Shown piece after piece: positions 33,053 through 41,344 of a stretch of DNA of 64,000 nucleotides. How positions within the stretch are numbered: position 1 is the first letter of the stretch; each line of letters starts with the position of its first letter. The notes under the pieces are model-generated. The model ran no database searches. It had not been told where the DNA came from and was given only the letters and a program-made list of their open reading frames with translations. The stretch comes from an uncultured Lachnospiraceae bacterium (GTDB lineage Bacteria > Bacillota > Clostridia > Lachnospirales > Lachnospiraceae), in NCBI GenBank assembly GCA_944381575.1, contig CALWLS010000009.1:1-64000 (forward strand), read 5' to 3'. The translations under genes were made by a program, and so were the position numbers.

Positions 33053-34833
33053 GTCATGTCAAAGTATTTTTTAGCTTCCGGGATATCCGAACAGAACACC
33101 TGATTTTTAAGCTCTGAAATGCTCTCAAACATCCTCTCGTGCCTGATAAAGTAGCAGAGCTCCACTCTTGCATCCTTACCGTAGCAGTCCCCTATGTCCT
33201 CAAAAACATGGGTCTCAAGCCTCAGGCTTCCGTTTTCATCCTCGCCGTTTACCGTAGGAGCGACTCCAAGATTTGCTATCCCCCTGCCGCTTGTCTTTAC
33301 GGCCCCGGTTTTTCCGTCATATATGATGACATTGACCGCGTAAACCCCGTTAGGCGGAAGTATCAGGCCTCTCGGCACCGCAATGTTAAGCGTAGGAGCC
33401 GACAGCCTGTCCGTACCTATATGTCTTCCGTGCACCACAAGCCCGCTTATGGCATACGGAGTACCCAGCAGCCTTGTGACATGCAGCATGTCCCCCTTTA
33501 TAAGCTCAGCCCTGAGCAGCGTGGAGCTTATCACCGTATCGGCCTCCGACAGATTTGAGGAGGTCTTCAGCTCCGCGTCCTTTTCGCCCTTATACACCTC
33601 TCCGTTATCCGCGATATACTCCTGCGTTCCCGGATCCTCCGCAGTCTTATTCAAGTCTATGCTTATCTTCTTTATAAGGTGGACGCTGTAGCCGTATTCT
33701 GCTGCATGTTCTCTGAGGAAATCCGCATTGCCTCGCCTGTCCTTTCCGAAGCTGACATCCTCGCCTCCTGCTATGGCTTTCATGTTATATCTGCCTATCA
33801 GGATCTTTTCAAGGAAATCCTCCGCGGACATATTCCTCATCCTGTCGTCGAACTGGAGCTCTATGCAGTAGTCTATGCCAAGCTCATACATCTTACGCTT
33901 TCGCTCCGTATCCGAAAGCACGGAGCTTTTGGCGAATCTGAACATAATGACACAGGTCTTCAGCCGGTTTCTGTCAGCAAGCTTTTTAAGCTCCTTAAGC
34001 AGCGCCTGATGTCCGATATGAGTGCCGTCAAACTTACCGATGGCCACTGCCGTAGGCGCGATTATCCTGAATACGCCGTCCAGCTCTCCTTTATCCTTAA
34101 GCCCGCTTATTTCATCCAGCCTTAAGGCGTCCTCCAGTCCAAAATCACCCACCCGGGTCCTTAAGAGGGATTCCATGCACGCCCCGCAGCCAAGCTTTTC
34201 TCCTATGTCCCTGCAGAGGGTGCGTATATATGTCCCCTTTGAACATCTTACGGTAAATGTAACGTGGGGCAGATCGATGCTGTCAATGGTGATCCCCAGT
34301 ATCTCCACGGTCTTTTTTTTACGCTCCACCTCAATGCCAGCCCTGGCATATTCGTAGAGCTTTTTACCATTCACCTTCCTTGCGGAATATTTCGGGGTCA
34401 GCTGCTCATATACTCCCACAAATGAAAGTATCGCGGCCCTCACATCCTCCTCAGAGGGAAGACCGGCTTTGTCTATGCCTGATACCGCTTCTTCAAGAGC
34501 CTGCTGCCTGCTGCAGGAATTATCCATGGCGGCTTTATCCGTTTTTTTACCATTTACGGATATTATGCTGCCTGTTATATCCTCAGTCTCAGTTTCTACT
34601 CCAAGCAGCATCCCGGCCTTATATTCCTTGATGCCGTTTCCTACGAGATCTATATCCTTTGTGGCCCGGCCCACCGCAACCGGAAGGACCCCCTCCGCCA
34701 TCGGATCCAAAGTCCCTGCGTGGCCTATCCTTTTTACTCCGAGTATGCCCTTAAGCTTTGCGCAGACATCCATTGAAGTCCAGCCGGACTGTTTATAAAT
34801 ATTTATAAATCCATTATAGTTATAAAAATTCAT
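33049..34833 (-). CDS. truB-ribF: TruB-RibF fusion: tRNA pseudouridine-55 synthase fused to riboflavin kinase/FAD synthetase
   Basis: One 594-residue frame joins two normally separate enzymes. Residues ~1-255 are TruB: GHAGTLDPMAEGVLPVAVG with catalytic Asp43, the KYSARKVNGKKLYEYAR tract, and GTYIRTLCRDIG; the usual C-terminal PUA-like extension is short. From ~258 (near base 34060) RibF begins directly with VAIGKFDGTHIGHQ (nucleotidyl-transfer motif), GGEDVSFGKDRRGN and SSTLLRAELIKGD; riboflavin kinase occupies ~465-594 (LSAPTLNI, GVYAVNV, LETHVFED). The ATG overlaps the nrnA stop by one base with GGGGAG upstream. truB and ribF are neighbours in many Bacillota, so loss of the stop and linker explains the fusion. 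Confidence 0.93.
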   Translation of the reverse strand: MNFYNYNGFINIYKQSGWTSMDVCAKLKGILGVKRIGHAGTLDPMAEGVLPVAVGRATKDIDLVGNGIKEYKAGMLLGVETETEDITGSIISVNGKKTDKAAMDNSCSRQQALEEAVSGIDKAGLPSEEDVRAAILSFVGVYEQLTPKYSARKVNGKKLYEYARAGIEVERKKKTVEILGITIDSIDLPHVTFTVRCSKGTYIRTLCRDIGEKLGCGACMESLLRTRVGDFGLEDALRLDEISGLKDKGELDGVFRIIAPTAVAIGKFDGTHIGHQALLKELKKLADRNRLKTCVIMFRFAKSSVLSDTERKRKMYELGIDYCIELQFDDRMRNMSAEDFLEKILIGRYNMKAIAGGEDVSFGKDRRGNADFLREHAAEYGYSVHLIKKISIDLNKTAEDPGTQEYIADNGEVYKGEKDAELKTSSNLSEADTVISSTLLRAELIKGDMLHVTRLLGTPYAISGLVVHGRHIGTDRLSAPTLNIAVPRGLILPPNGVYAVNVIIYDGKTGAVKTSGRGIANLGVAPTVNGEDENGSLRLETHVFEDIGDCYGKDARVELCYFIRHERMFESISELKNQVFCSDIPEAKKYFDMT

Positions 34834-35819
34834 CAATGCTCCCCGGCCTTTTCAAGCTGGATGCCGAACTCCTCTGAGATCTCCCTGATATTATTTTCCA
34901 TATCCAGGGACATAAAGCATCCGGCTGCCCTTTTATGTCCGCCGCCGCCGTATTTTGCAGCTATAACGCTGACGTCTATGTCGTCCGTATTGGACCTGAG
35001 GCTTGTTTTTACTCTTCCGTCCGCGGTCCCGTACATATATACCGCAGCCATGGCTCCGGACGTGGTCCTGATATTATCTATCATACCGTCCATATCCATT
35101 TTTTCAGCTCCGAGCCTCTTCCTCTCCTCCATGCTGATATACGAATAGACAAGCTTTCCTCCGTGTTCCTGCCTCAGGTTTAAAAGCAGATAACCAAGGA
35201 GCTTCTTCTGCTCAAAGGTCATGGCAAAAAAGGATTCCTCTATTATAGAGCCAAAATCTATGCCTTTTTCAATACATTTTCCGGCTATCTCCATGGTGCT
35301 TTTATGGGTACTGCTGTGTCTGAATACCCCGGTATCATGCACTATGCCGGTATAGATGCACTCCGCTATGGCCTTGTCAAAATATGCCTCGTCCATCAGC
35401 CCGAACAGCACCTCGGATGCGGAGGACGCCGTACCCTCCACTATGGAATGAGCTCCGAATCCCTGATTGGTGATATGATGATCTATCACTGCCGAATCCT
35501 TTGCTTCCCTGAAAAGCTTCAGGAACCTTCCCATTCTGTCAGGATCAGCGCAGTCGCATACGACCGCAAGATCGTACCTGCGGTCGTCCCTTTCACTCCT
35601 CACGGCGTCATAGCCGCTTAGGAATGAAAACTTTTCATTCAGCTCCTCAAGATACGGCACCACATCCATGTCATCACCGCGCATATTTTTTATGTAATTA
35701 TATGCTCCAAGTACGGACCCGGCACAGTCCCCGTCCGGACTCACATGCCCTATGATGCATATGCTGGACGCGTTCCTTATCTTTTCTTCAAATATTTCCT
35801 TAGTTAAGATCTCCGTCAT
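34833..35819 (-). CDS. nrnA: DHH-family bifunctional oligoribonuclease / pAp phosphatase NrnA
   Basis: A ~328-residue phosphoesterase degrading nano-RNA and 3'-phosphoadenosine 5'-phosphate. The DHH domain has HVSPDGDCAGS (metal Asp) and VIDHHITNQ (DHH motif); the C-terminal DHHA1 domain has YGGGGHKRAAGC. ATG 35819 (MTEILTKEIF) lies inside the end of rbfA, overlapping it by 20 bp. The rbfA-nrnA-truB order is standard in Bacillota. Confidence 0.94.
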   Translation of the reverse strand: MTEILTKEIFEEKIRNASSICIIGHVSPDGDCAGSVLGAYNYIKNMRGDDMDVVPYLEELNEKFSFLSGYDAVRSERDDRRYDLAVVCDCADPDRMGRFLKLFREAKDSAVIDHHITNQGFGAHSIVEGTASSASEVLFGLMDEAYFDKAIAECIYTGIVHDTGVFRHSSTHKSTMEIAGKCIEKGIDFGSIIEESFFAMTFEQKKLLGYLLLNLRQEHGGKLVYSYISMEERKRLGAEKMDMDGMIDNIRTTSGAMAAVYMYGTADGRVKTSLRSNTDDIDVSVIAAKYGGGGHKRAAGCFMSLDMENNIREISEEFGIQLEKAGEH

Positions 35820-36225
35820 CGCCACTTGCGCTTTCATCCGTTTCATCAGCGGAAACGTCATCTCCAAGACCGCCTTCCCTTGCGAGCTTTTCGATCTTCA
35901 TTGACATTTCCATCGCGTATTCCATACTTCTGTCCGGAACGAACTGAAGTTCCGGAGTTTTTCTTAAATTGACCGAATGTGCCAGGCTCCTTCTGATGAA
36001 GCCTTCGGCATTCTTAAGCCCTTCTATGCTTTCCATAAGCTTTTCATCAGAACCAATGGTGGAGACATGTACCTTACAGTACTGGAGATCCGGAGTCACC
36101 TCAACTCTCGTAATGGAAAGAAGAGGATCTATCCTCGGGTCCTTTACCTCGTTCCTGATTATAACGGAGAGCTCCCTCAAGACCTCTCCGTTTATCCTGT
36201 TGTTTTTTATGCTGCCTTTTCTCAT
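35800..36225 (-). CDS. rbfA: Ribosome-binding factor A
   Basis: A 141-residue KH-type protein that helps mature the 30S subunit, notably the 16S 5' helix. Family features: NRINGEVLRELSVIIRNEVKDPRI, the strand segment VEVTPDLQYCKVHVS, and RTPELQF-like KTPELQFVPDRSMEYA. ATG 36225 is chosen for its AAGGAG site; the track to 36279 has none. It has an acidic tail. It follows infB by 72 bases. Confidence 0.95.
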   Translation of the reverse strand: MRKGSIKNNRINGEVLRELSVIIRNEVKDPRIDPLLSITRVEVTPDLQYCKVHVSTIGSDEKLMESIEGLKNAEGFIRRSLAHSVNLRKTPELQFVPDRSMEYAMEMSMKIEKLAREGGLGDDVSADETDESASGDDGDLN

Positions 36226-36297
36226 ATACTTCTCCTTACGGCTCCCGGACCTTCTATCCGTAAAAAGAGCCTGGATCATATAATACGGATCCTGCCA

Positions 36298-39219
36298 TCA
36301 AGCCCTTGGGACCTGCACCATCTTGTAGATCTCAAGAGTATCGTCCACCTGTACGTCCGTGAAGTCGTCCAGTACGATACCGCATTCAAATCCGAGCTTG
36401 ACTTCCTTGACCTCGTCCTTGAAACGCTTGAGTGAAGCTATATCTCCGTCAAATATCTGTTTATCGCCTCTGAACAGACGGGCCCTTGAGCCTCTCTCAA
36501 TAACTCCGTCCGTTACATAGCAGCCTGCTATGGTTCCTACTCCAGAAGCCTTGAATATCTGCCTTACTACCGCACGTCCGGTATTCTGAGGTTCATAGAC
36601 AGGCGCGAGCATTCCGGTAAGAGCGCTCTGAAGATCCTCTATGGCCTGATAGATGACCCTGTAGAGCCTCATGTCTATCTTTTCCTGCTCTGCCTTTGCC
36701 TTCGCCACGGCATCCGGCTTTACGTTGAAGCCTATAATGATGGCGTTGGCAGCTGAAGCCAGATTGACGTCGGACTCATTTATATTTCCGGCTGCCGCAT
36801 GGATGACGTTTACGGCCACCTCCTCATTTGACAGCTTGCCAAGGCTCTGCTTGACCGCTTCCACCGAACCCTGAACGTCAGCCTTGATAATTATCGGAAG
36901 CTCCTTTATGTTTCCTGCCTTGATCTCGTCGAACAGATCGTCAAGATTCATCTTCTTCTTGGTCTCATCAAGCATATGCTTCTTCTGCTCGGCAATAAAG
37001 GTCTCGGCTATGCTTCTGGCCTCCTTTTCATCCTTGCAGACCATGAACACCTCTCCCGCGTCAGGAACGTCGTTAAGTCCGAGTATCTCTGCCGGATATG
37101 ATGGAAGAGCCTTCTTTATCTGATTATGCTTATCATCGAACATGGCGCGGACCTTGCCGTAGCATGAGCCTGCCACCACGTTATCGCCGACATTTAAGGT
37201 ACCCTTCTGTACCAGTACGGTAGCTATAGGGCCTCTGCCCTTATCTAACTGCGCCTCTATGACAAGTCCCCTTGCTTTTCTGTCAGGGTTCGCCTTAAGC
37301 TCCATAACATCGGCCTCAAGGAGTATCATGTCAAGCAGGTCAGAGATGCCGGCTCCGGTTTTTGCCGATACCTCTACCATAGGAGTCGTTCCACCCCATT
37401 CCTCTGCAATGAGACCGTACTCTGACAGCTCGTTCTTTACCATATCAGGGTTGGCCGTAGGCTTATCCATCTTGTTGATGGCTACTATGACCTCAACATT
37501 TGCAGCCTTTGCATGACTTATGGCCTCTATGGTCTGAGGCTTAACTCCGTCATCTGCCGCAACCACCAGCACGGCGATATCCGTGGACTGGGCTCCCCTT
37601 AAACGCATTGCGGTAAATGCCTCATGTCCCGGGGTATCAAGGAAGGTTATGTACCTGTCTCCCGCGCTTACCACAGACGCTCCTATGTGCTGTGTAATGC
37701 CTCCGGCCTCACGGCTCGTAACATTTGTATTCCTTATGGCGTCAAGAAGCGATGTCTTTCCGTGATCTACATGTCCCATTACGCAGACTACAGGATTCCT
37801 TAAGACGAGCTTTGACTCATCCTCATCCTCCTCCTTAAGGAGCTCGGCGATCACATCCTCCTCAACTTCCTTCTCGCAGAGGATATCGTAATCCATGGCG
37901 ATCTCCTCAGCTTCCTCGTAGCTTAAGTCAGTATTAGGAGTCACCATCTTTCCGGCAAGGAAAAGCTTCTTGACTATAACACTTGGCTGAAGATGAAGCT
38001 TTTCCGCAAGATCCTTGATCGTAAGCGTCTCAGGGATCACTATCACCTTGATCTCCTCCTCAGGCTTCTCCTTTTTAGGCTCAGGCTTTATGAAGGCTCC
38101 CTTTTTGGTCTTTCCTGCAGCAGCAAGATCGTCAACATACTTGTCCTTCTTGTCCTTTCTGTTGTCCTTTCCTGCAAAGGCGTTCCTTCCCCTTGGCGAC
38201 TTGCCGGCAGGAGCATCAAAGCCTCTCTGGGCTCCGGCCTGCTGACTTCTCTTATCTCCAGGCTGTCCCGGTCTCTGGCCTCTCTGATCCTGAGGCTTGC
38301 CGGCAAAGCTCCTTCCGCCCTGCCTCTGATTATCTCCGTGCTGCCTTCCTGACTGTCCTCCCTGATCCTGCTTTCTCTGAGCATCTCCGGTCCTTCCCCT
38401 GTGCTGTCCGTCGGAAGAACCGCCTCTCTGGGAGTTTCTTAAGCTGTTTTCCTTCTTGGCCTGTCTTGATGCCTCGGCTATGACTGCCGCCGCATCGTAG
38501 TTGGCGTAGGATTTTACTATCTTTACCTTAGGTATGACAGGATCTGCAAGACTTGGAGCCTTTGGTTTTTCAGCCTTTTCTCCTGCCGCTTCTTCCTCCC
38601 TGGCCGGGCTCTGTGCATTTTTTTCAACCTCAGGCTCGGCGGCCTCAGCCTCTGAAACAGCTTCTGAAGGCTCCTTATCCGCTGTCTCCGCCATGGCAGC
38701 CTTGTCATTAGCAGCCTCTCTTTTTACCGTTTCCTCAGCCGCAGCAGCTTCTTCCTTAACGGCCTTTGCGTTATCCGTGTCTTTTACGGCGTTTTCCGTT
38801 AATGCTGTTTCCGGCGTATCCTGAGCTGTCATTTCCTTAACGCTTGTCTCGGCTTCCTTTACCTTTTCCTCGATCGGCTTAGTCTCTGGCTTAGTCTCTG
38901 GCTTTATGGTATTTTCATTGGCGGCGGCCGCTTCAGCCTTTTTATCTGAAAGGTTGGCCGCCGGTCTTACAGGCTTCGTTCCTGCCGGCAGCGGCCTCGG
39001 CCTTTTGGCAGCTCCCGCATTTCCCTGGGAACTTTCAGCCTTGCCCTTATGCTCTGACATATCCGCTGCATTCTTGAGTCTTTTAGGGAGTTCCTTTATG
39101 CTGGTAGAATTCTGCTTACGGAAAACTATATTAAGCTTTTTTTTCGGTGCTGCAGGCTTTCCTGACTGAGCGCCTTCCTGAGAATTATTTATATCCTTTT
39201 TATTATTTTCATTAGCCAC
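36298..39219 (-). CDS. infB: Translation initiation factor IF-2
   Basis: A ~973-residue GTPase that places initiator tRNA on the ribosome. Residues ~1-400 are a low-complexity charged region (Glu/Ala/Lys-rich, then Gly/Gln/Arg-rich). G-domain: [14 protein letters not shown] (G1), GGITQHIGA (switch), DTPGHEAF (G3), NKMDK (G4). The C-terminal tRNA-binding beta barrel ([13 protein letters not shown]) is present. Two starts are possible: ATG 39225, only two bases after GGAGG, or GTG 39219 eight bases after it; the GTG is preferred. It overlaps ylxQ. A 12-bp direct repeat encodes KPETKPET. Confidence 0.96.
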   Translation of the reverse strand: MANENNKKDINNSQEGAQSGKPAAPKKKLNIVFRKQNSTSIKELPKRLKNAADMSEHKGKAESSQGNAGAAKRPRPLPAGTKPVRPAANLSDKKAEAAAANENTIKPETKPETKPIEEKVKEAETSVKEMTAQDTPETALTENAVKDTDNAKAVKEEAAAAEETVKREAANDKAAMAETADKEPSEAVSEAEAAEPEVEKNAQSPAREEEAAGEKAEKPKAPSLADPVIPKVKIVKSYANYDAAAVIAEASRQAKKENSLRNSQRGGSSDGQHRGRTGDAQRKQDQGGQSGRQHGDNQRQGGRSFAGKPQDQRGQRPGQPGDKRSQQAGAQRGFDAPAGKSPRGRNAFAGKDNRKDKKDKYVDDLAAAGKTKKGAFIKPEPKKEKPEEEIKVIVIPETLTIKDLAEKLHLQPSVIVKKLFLAGKMVTPNTDLSYEEAEEIAMDYDILCEKEVEEDVIAELLKEEDEDESKLVLRNPVVCVMGHVDHGKTSLLDAIRNTNVTSREAGGITQHIGASVVSAGDRYITFLDTPGHEAFTAMRLRGAQSTDIAVLVVAADDGVKPQTIEAISHAKAANVEVIVAINKMDKPTANPDMVKNELSEYGLIAEEWGGTTPMVEVSAKTGAGISDLLDMILLEADVMELKANPDRKARGLVIEAQLDKGRGPIATVLVQKGTLNVGDNVVAGSCYGKVRAMFDDKHNQIKKALPSYPAEILGLNDVPDAGEVFMVCKDEKEARSIAETFIAEQKKHMLDETKKKMNLDDLFDEIKAGNIKELPIIIKADVQGSVEAVKQSLGKLSNEEVAVNVIHAAAGNINESDVNLASAANAIIIGFNVKPDAVAKAKAEQEKIDMRLYRVIYQAIEDLQSALTGMLAPVYEPQNTGRAVVRQIFKASGVGTIAGCYVTDGVIERGSRARLFRGDKQIFDGDIASLKRFKDEVKEVKLGFECGIVLDDFTDVQVDDTLEIYKMVQVPRA
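38876..38904. repeat. Short tandem repeat in infB (12-bp unit, two copies plus part)
   Basis: GGCTTAGTCTCT occurs at 38876-38887 and 38888-38899, followed by GGCTT. It encodes repeated Lys-Pro-Glu-Thr in the disordered N-terminal part of IF-2 and keeps the frame, so copy-number change would be tolerated. Confidence 0.8.
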
Positions 39220-39547
39220 AGGCATTACCTCCCTCTATAAGTTCCAATATACGCTTGGCGAAGCCCTCATCCTCCACGGTGACTACGGATCTGAGATCCT
39301 TGCCCATCATGTGTCCGAGCTCCTCCTTTGAAATATCCATCAAGACCATCGGAATGCTTTTGTGTGAGCACATGTCCTTAAACTTTTTCATGGTCCCTTC
39401 CGAAGTATCTCCGGAAACCATGCAAAGCTTTGCTGTCCCTGACCTGACCGACTCTTCTGCCGCAAAGCCTCCGGATCTTATCCTTCCTGCCTTATACGCC
39501 AGCCCGATCATCGACCCAAGTCTTTTATCAGATGTTTTTTCCGTCAA
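39212..39547 (-). CDS. L7Ae-family RNA-binding protein YlxQ
   Basis: A 111-residue protein of the L7Ae/L30e/S12e fold, between nusA and infB as in many Bacillota. LGSMIGLAYKAGRIRSGGFA and AKLCMVSGDTSEGTMKKF match the family. The start is TTG at 39547 with GAGGG seven bases upstream; the next Met is 12 residues inward. Its stop overlaps the infB start. ylxR, normally just upstream, is missing. It probably binds a kink-turn-like RNA, but its role is not settled. Confidence 0.85.
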   Translation of the reverse strand: MTEKTSDKRLGSMIGLAYKAGRIRSGGFAAEESVRSGTAKLCMVSGDTSEGTMKKFKDMCSHKSIPMVLMDISKEELGHMMGKDLRSVVTVEDEGFAKRILELIEGGNACG

Positions 39548-39566
39548 ATCTTTCCCTCTTTATAAA

Positions 39567-40820
39567 TCAAACGGATCCCTCTCCGTCTTCCTCAGCCTCT
39601 TCCTCATACGCTTCAGTGTCATCGGCTTCAACAGCATCCTCAAGGGCTTCCCCGTCATAGACTTCGTCATCCTCATATCCATCCGCGGAATAATCAGCCT
39701 CATCATAATCAGCACCCTCATATTCCTCATCGCCGTACTCAGCGTCTCCCATGGCTTCCATGCCCAGCTCTTCCAAAAGTCCGGACTCTTCGGCCTGAGT
39801 CTCTGATTTGATATCTATCTTATATCCGGTGAGCTTAGCCGCAAGCCTTGCGTTCTGTCCTTCCTTACCTATCGCAAGTGAAAGCTGATAGTCCGGAACT
39901 ATGACAACGGCAGCCTTTGAATCCTCGTCGGCCACTACGCAAATGACCTTTGCCGGGCTCAGTGCGTTTTCTATGAGGAAGGCAGGGTTATCATCCCAGT
40001 TGATGATATCGATCTTTTCTCCTCCAAGCTCGTCAACTATGGCGTTTACCCTTGCTCCGTTGACTCCGACGCAGGCTCCCACAGGATCCACGTTCTCATC
40101 ATGGGAAATAACGGCCATTTTTGTCCTTGATCCGGCCTCTCTTGCTATCTCCTTGATCTCTACCACGCCCTCGCCTATCTCTGATACCTCATCCGTAAAC
40201 AGGCATTTTACAAGATCCGGATGTGTGCGTGAAACGGATATCCTCGGTCCGCGCGGATTGTTCTTTACCTCTAAAACATAAACCTTTATCCTCTGGTTAG
40301 GCTTGAGCTCCTCTCCCTTGATCTGCTCGCTTTCCGCAAGTATCGCGTCAGCCTTTCCGAGATTGACCGTAACGTTCCTTCCCAGATTCCTCTGGACTAT
40401 ACCTGTCATGATGTTATGTTCATGCTCTATGAATTCCCTGTAGATGGAGTTTCTCTCCTCCTCACGGATCTTCTGCTTTATGACGCCCTTTGCATTCTGC
40501 GTCGAGATACGTCCGAACTTCTGGGAATCCACCTGTATCTGGATCACATCGCCAAGCTGAGCGTTTTTATCTATCATGAGGGCGTCAGGAAGGCTGATCT
40601 CCTCGATGGGATCGAGCACATCCTCCACCACCGTCTTTTCCTGGAATATCTTATAATCGTAGGTGTCCTTATCTATCTTTACAACACAGTTGTCAGCCCT
40701 GCCGAAATGGTTCTTGCACGCCGTTATCAGCGAGCTTTCGATAGCCTCAAACAAAGCCTCCTTCGGAATGCCGCGCTCTTTGCCGAGTATTTCGAGTGCT
40801 TCCTTCAATTCATTGTTCAT
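39567..40820 (-). CDS. nusA: Transcription termination/antitermination factor NusA
   Basis: A 417-residue RNA polymerase-associated factor. N-terminal polymerase-binding domain (~1-130, KEALEILGKERGIPKEALFEAI), S1 domain (~135-200, IMTGIVQRNLGRNVTVNL), then two KH domains (VKCLFTDEVSEI; CVGVNGARVNAIVDELGGEKIDI; LAIGKEGQNARLAAKLTGYKIDI cut here as separate motifs). The C-terminal ~60 residues are Asp/Glu/Tyr-rich. Start ATG with AAGGAGAG. It follows rimP by 29 bases. Confidence 0.97.
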   Translation of the reverse strand: MNNELKEALEILGKERGIPKEALFEAIESSLITACKNHFGRADNCVVKIDKDTYDYKIFQEKTVVEDVLDPIEEISLPDALMIDKNAQLGDVIQIQVDSQKFGRISTQNAKGVIKQKIREEERNSIYREFIEHEHNIMTGIVQRNLGRNVTVNLGKADAILAESEQIKGEELKPNQRIKVYVLEVKNNPRGPRISVSRTHPDLVKCLFTDEVSEIGEGVVEIKEIAREAGSRTKMAVISHDENVDPVGACVGVNGARVNAIVDELGGEKIDIINWDDNPAFLIENALSPAKVICVVADEDSKAAVVIVPDYQLSLAIGKEGQNARLAAKLTGYKIDIKSETQAEESGLLEELGMEAMGDAEYGDEEYEGADYDEADYSADGYEDDEVYDGEALEDAVEADDTEAYEEEAEEDGEGSV

Positions 40821-40849
40821 GCTGATCTCTCCTTAAAATAAAACCTCTG

Positions 40850-41197
40850 TCATCCTTCATTAAGAAATCCCTTTGAGCACACCTCAAGGGTATATGTTTC
40901 ACTTATAAAATCAGTCTTATCGAGCCATGTGCTCAAATATCTTGATACTTTGGCACAGTCGTTGATACCTATGCCCGGCTCATGCCTTTCCTCACCGGTC
41001 TCTTCATCCGGTTCGGACTGTACTGGCTCAGCAGCGGCGCGTTTTTCCGCCTCGGCGTCGCTCAAGTCTATATAAAGCCTCAGATACCAGTTATGGTCCT
41101 CCTCGGTAAACTCGCTTGTTATCAGCTCATAGCCGTTTTTCTTAAGAAACGGTACTATGAATTCCTCCACCCGGGTAAGGTAATCATTGTGTTCCAT
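40850..41197 (-). CDS. rimP: Ribosome maturation factor RimP, lacking the C-terminal domain
   Basis: A 115-residue relative of RimP, which binds S12 and helps 30S assembly. The N-terminal domain is recognisable: VEEFIVPFLKKNGYELI, WYLRLYIDL, INDCAKVSRYLSTWLD, and SETYTLEVCS. A ~26-residue acidic insertion (AEKRAAAEPVQSEPDEETGE) interrupts it. The protein stops at LEVCSKGFLNEG, where normal RimP reads EVSSPG and continues ~70 residues into an SH3-like domain that contacts S12. No C-terminal piece is found in other frames before nusA. The ATG has only a poorly spaced GGGAG. It may be partly active, or a remnant. Confidence 0.85.
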   Translation of the reverse strand: MEHNDYLTRVEEFIVPFLKKNGYELITSEFTEEDHNWYLRLYIDLSDAEAEKRAAAEPVQSEPDEETGEERHEPGIGINDCAKVSRYLSTWLDKTDFISETYTLEVCSKGFLNEG

Positions 41198-41214
41198 ACA
41201 TTCTCCCGCAAAGA

Positions 41215-41244
41215 TTAAGGAGTGGACCGCTGCCCACTCCTTAA
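41215..41244 (-). other. Stable hairpin in the rimP-nusA leader
   Basis: An 11-bp perfect stem (TTAAGGAGTGG at 41215-41225 with its complement at 41234-41244) and an eight-base loop, ending 18 bases upstream of the rimP ATG. No T-run follows on the minus strand, so it is not a standard terminator. The plus-strand-like arm holds AAGGAG, a Shine-Dalgarno-like sequence, inside the stem. It could be an autoregulatory structure of the nusA operon. Confidence 0.5.
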
Positions 41245-41269
41245 ATACTGATTGATTATTTCCTCATAA

Positions 41270-41298
41270 AGACTATCACAAACCGGCATCTTTATCAA
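41270..41298 (-). promoter_or_regulatory. Promoter of the rimP-nusA-infB operon
   Basis: Minus-strand TTGATA (41293-41298), 17-base spacer, TAGTCT (41270-41275). The -35 box is good, the -10 box weak. It lies between the end of topA and the leader hairpin. Confidence 0.5.
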
Positions 41299-41344
41299 GG
41301 GTATTTTGTCCTGTTTTTAAGCATTCAAGCCGTTTTCAGGTATT

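Noticed and set aside
40821..40849. Frameshift that would restore the RimP C-terminal domain
   Set aside because: Only 29 bases lie before nusA, and no RimP-like C-terminal sequence was found in the other frames, so truncation is real in this sequence.
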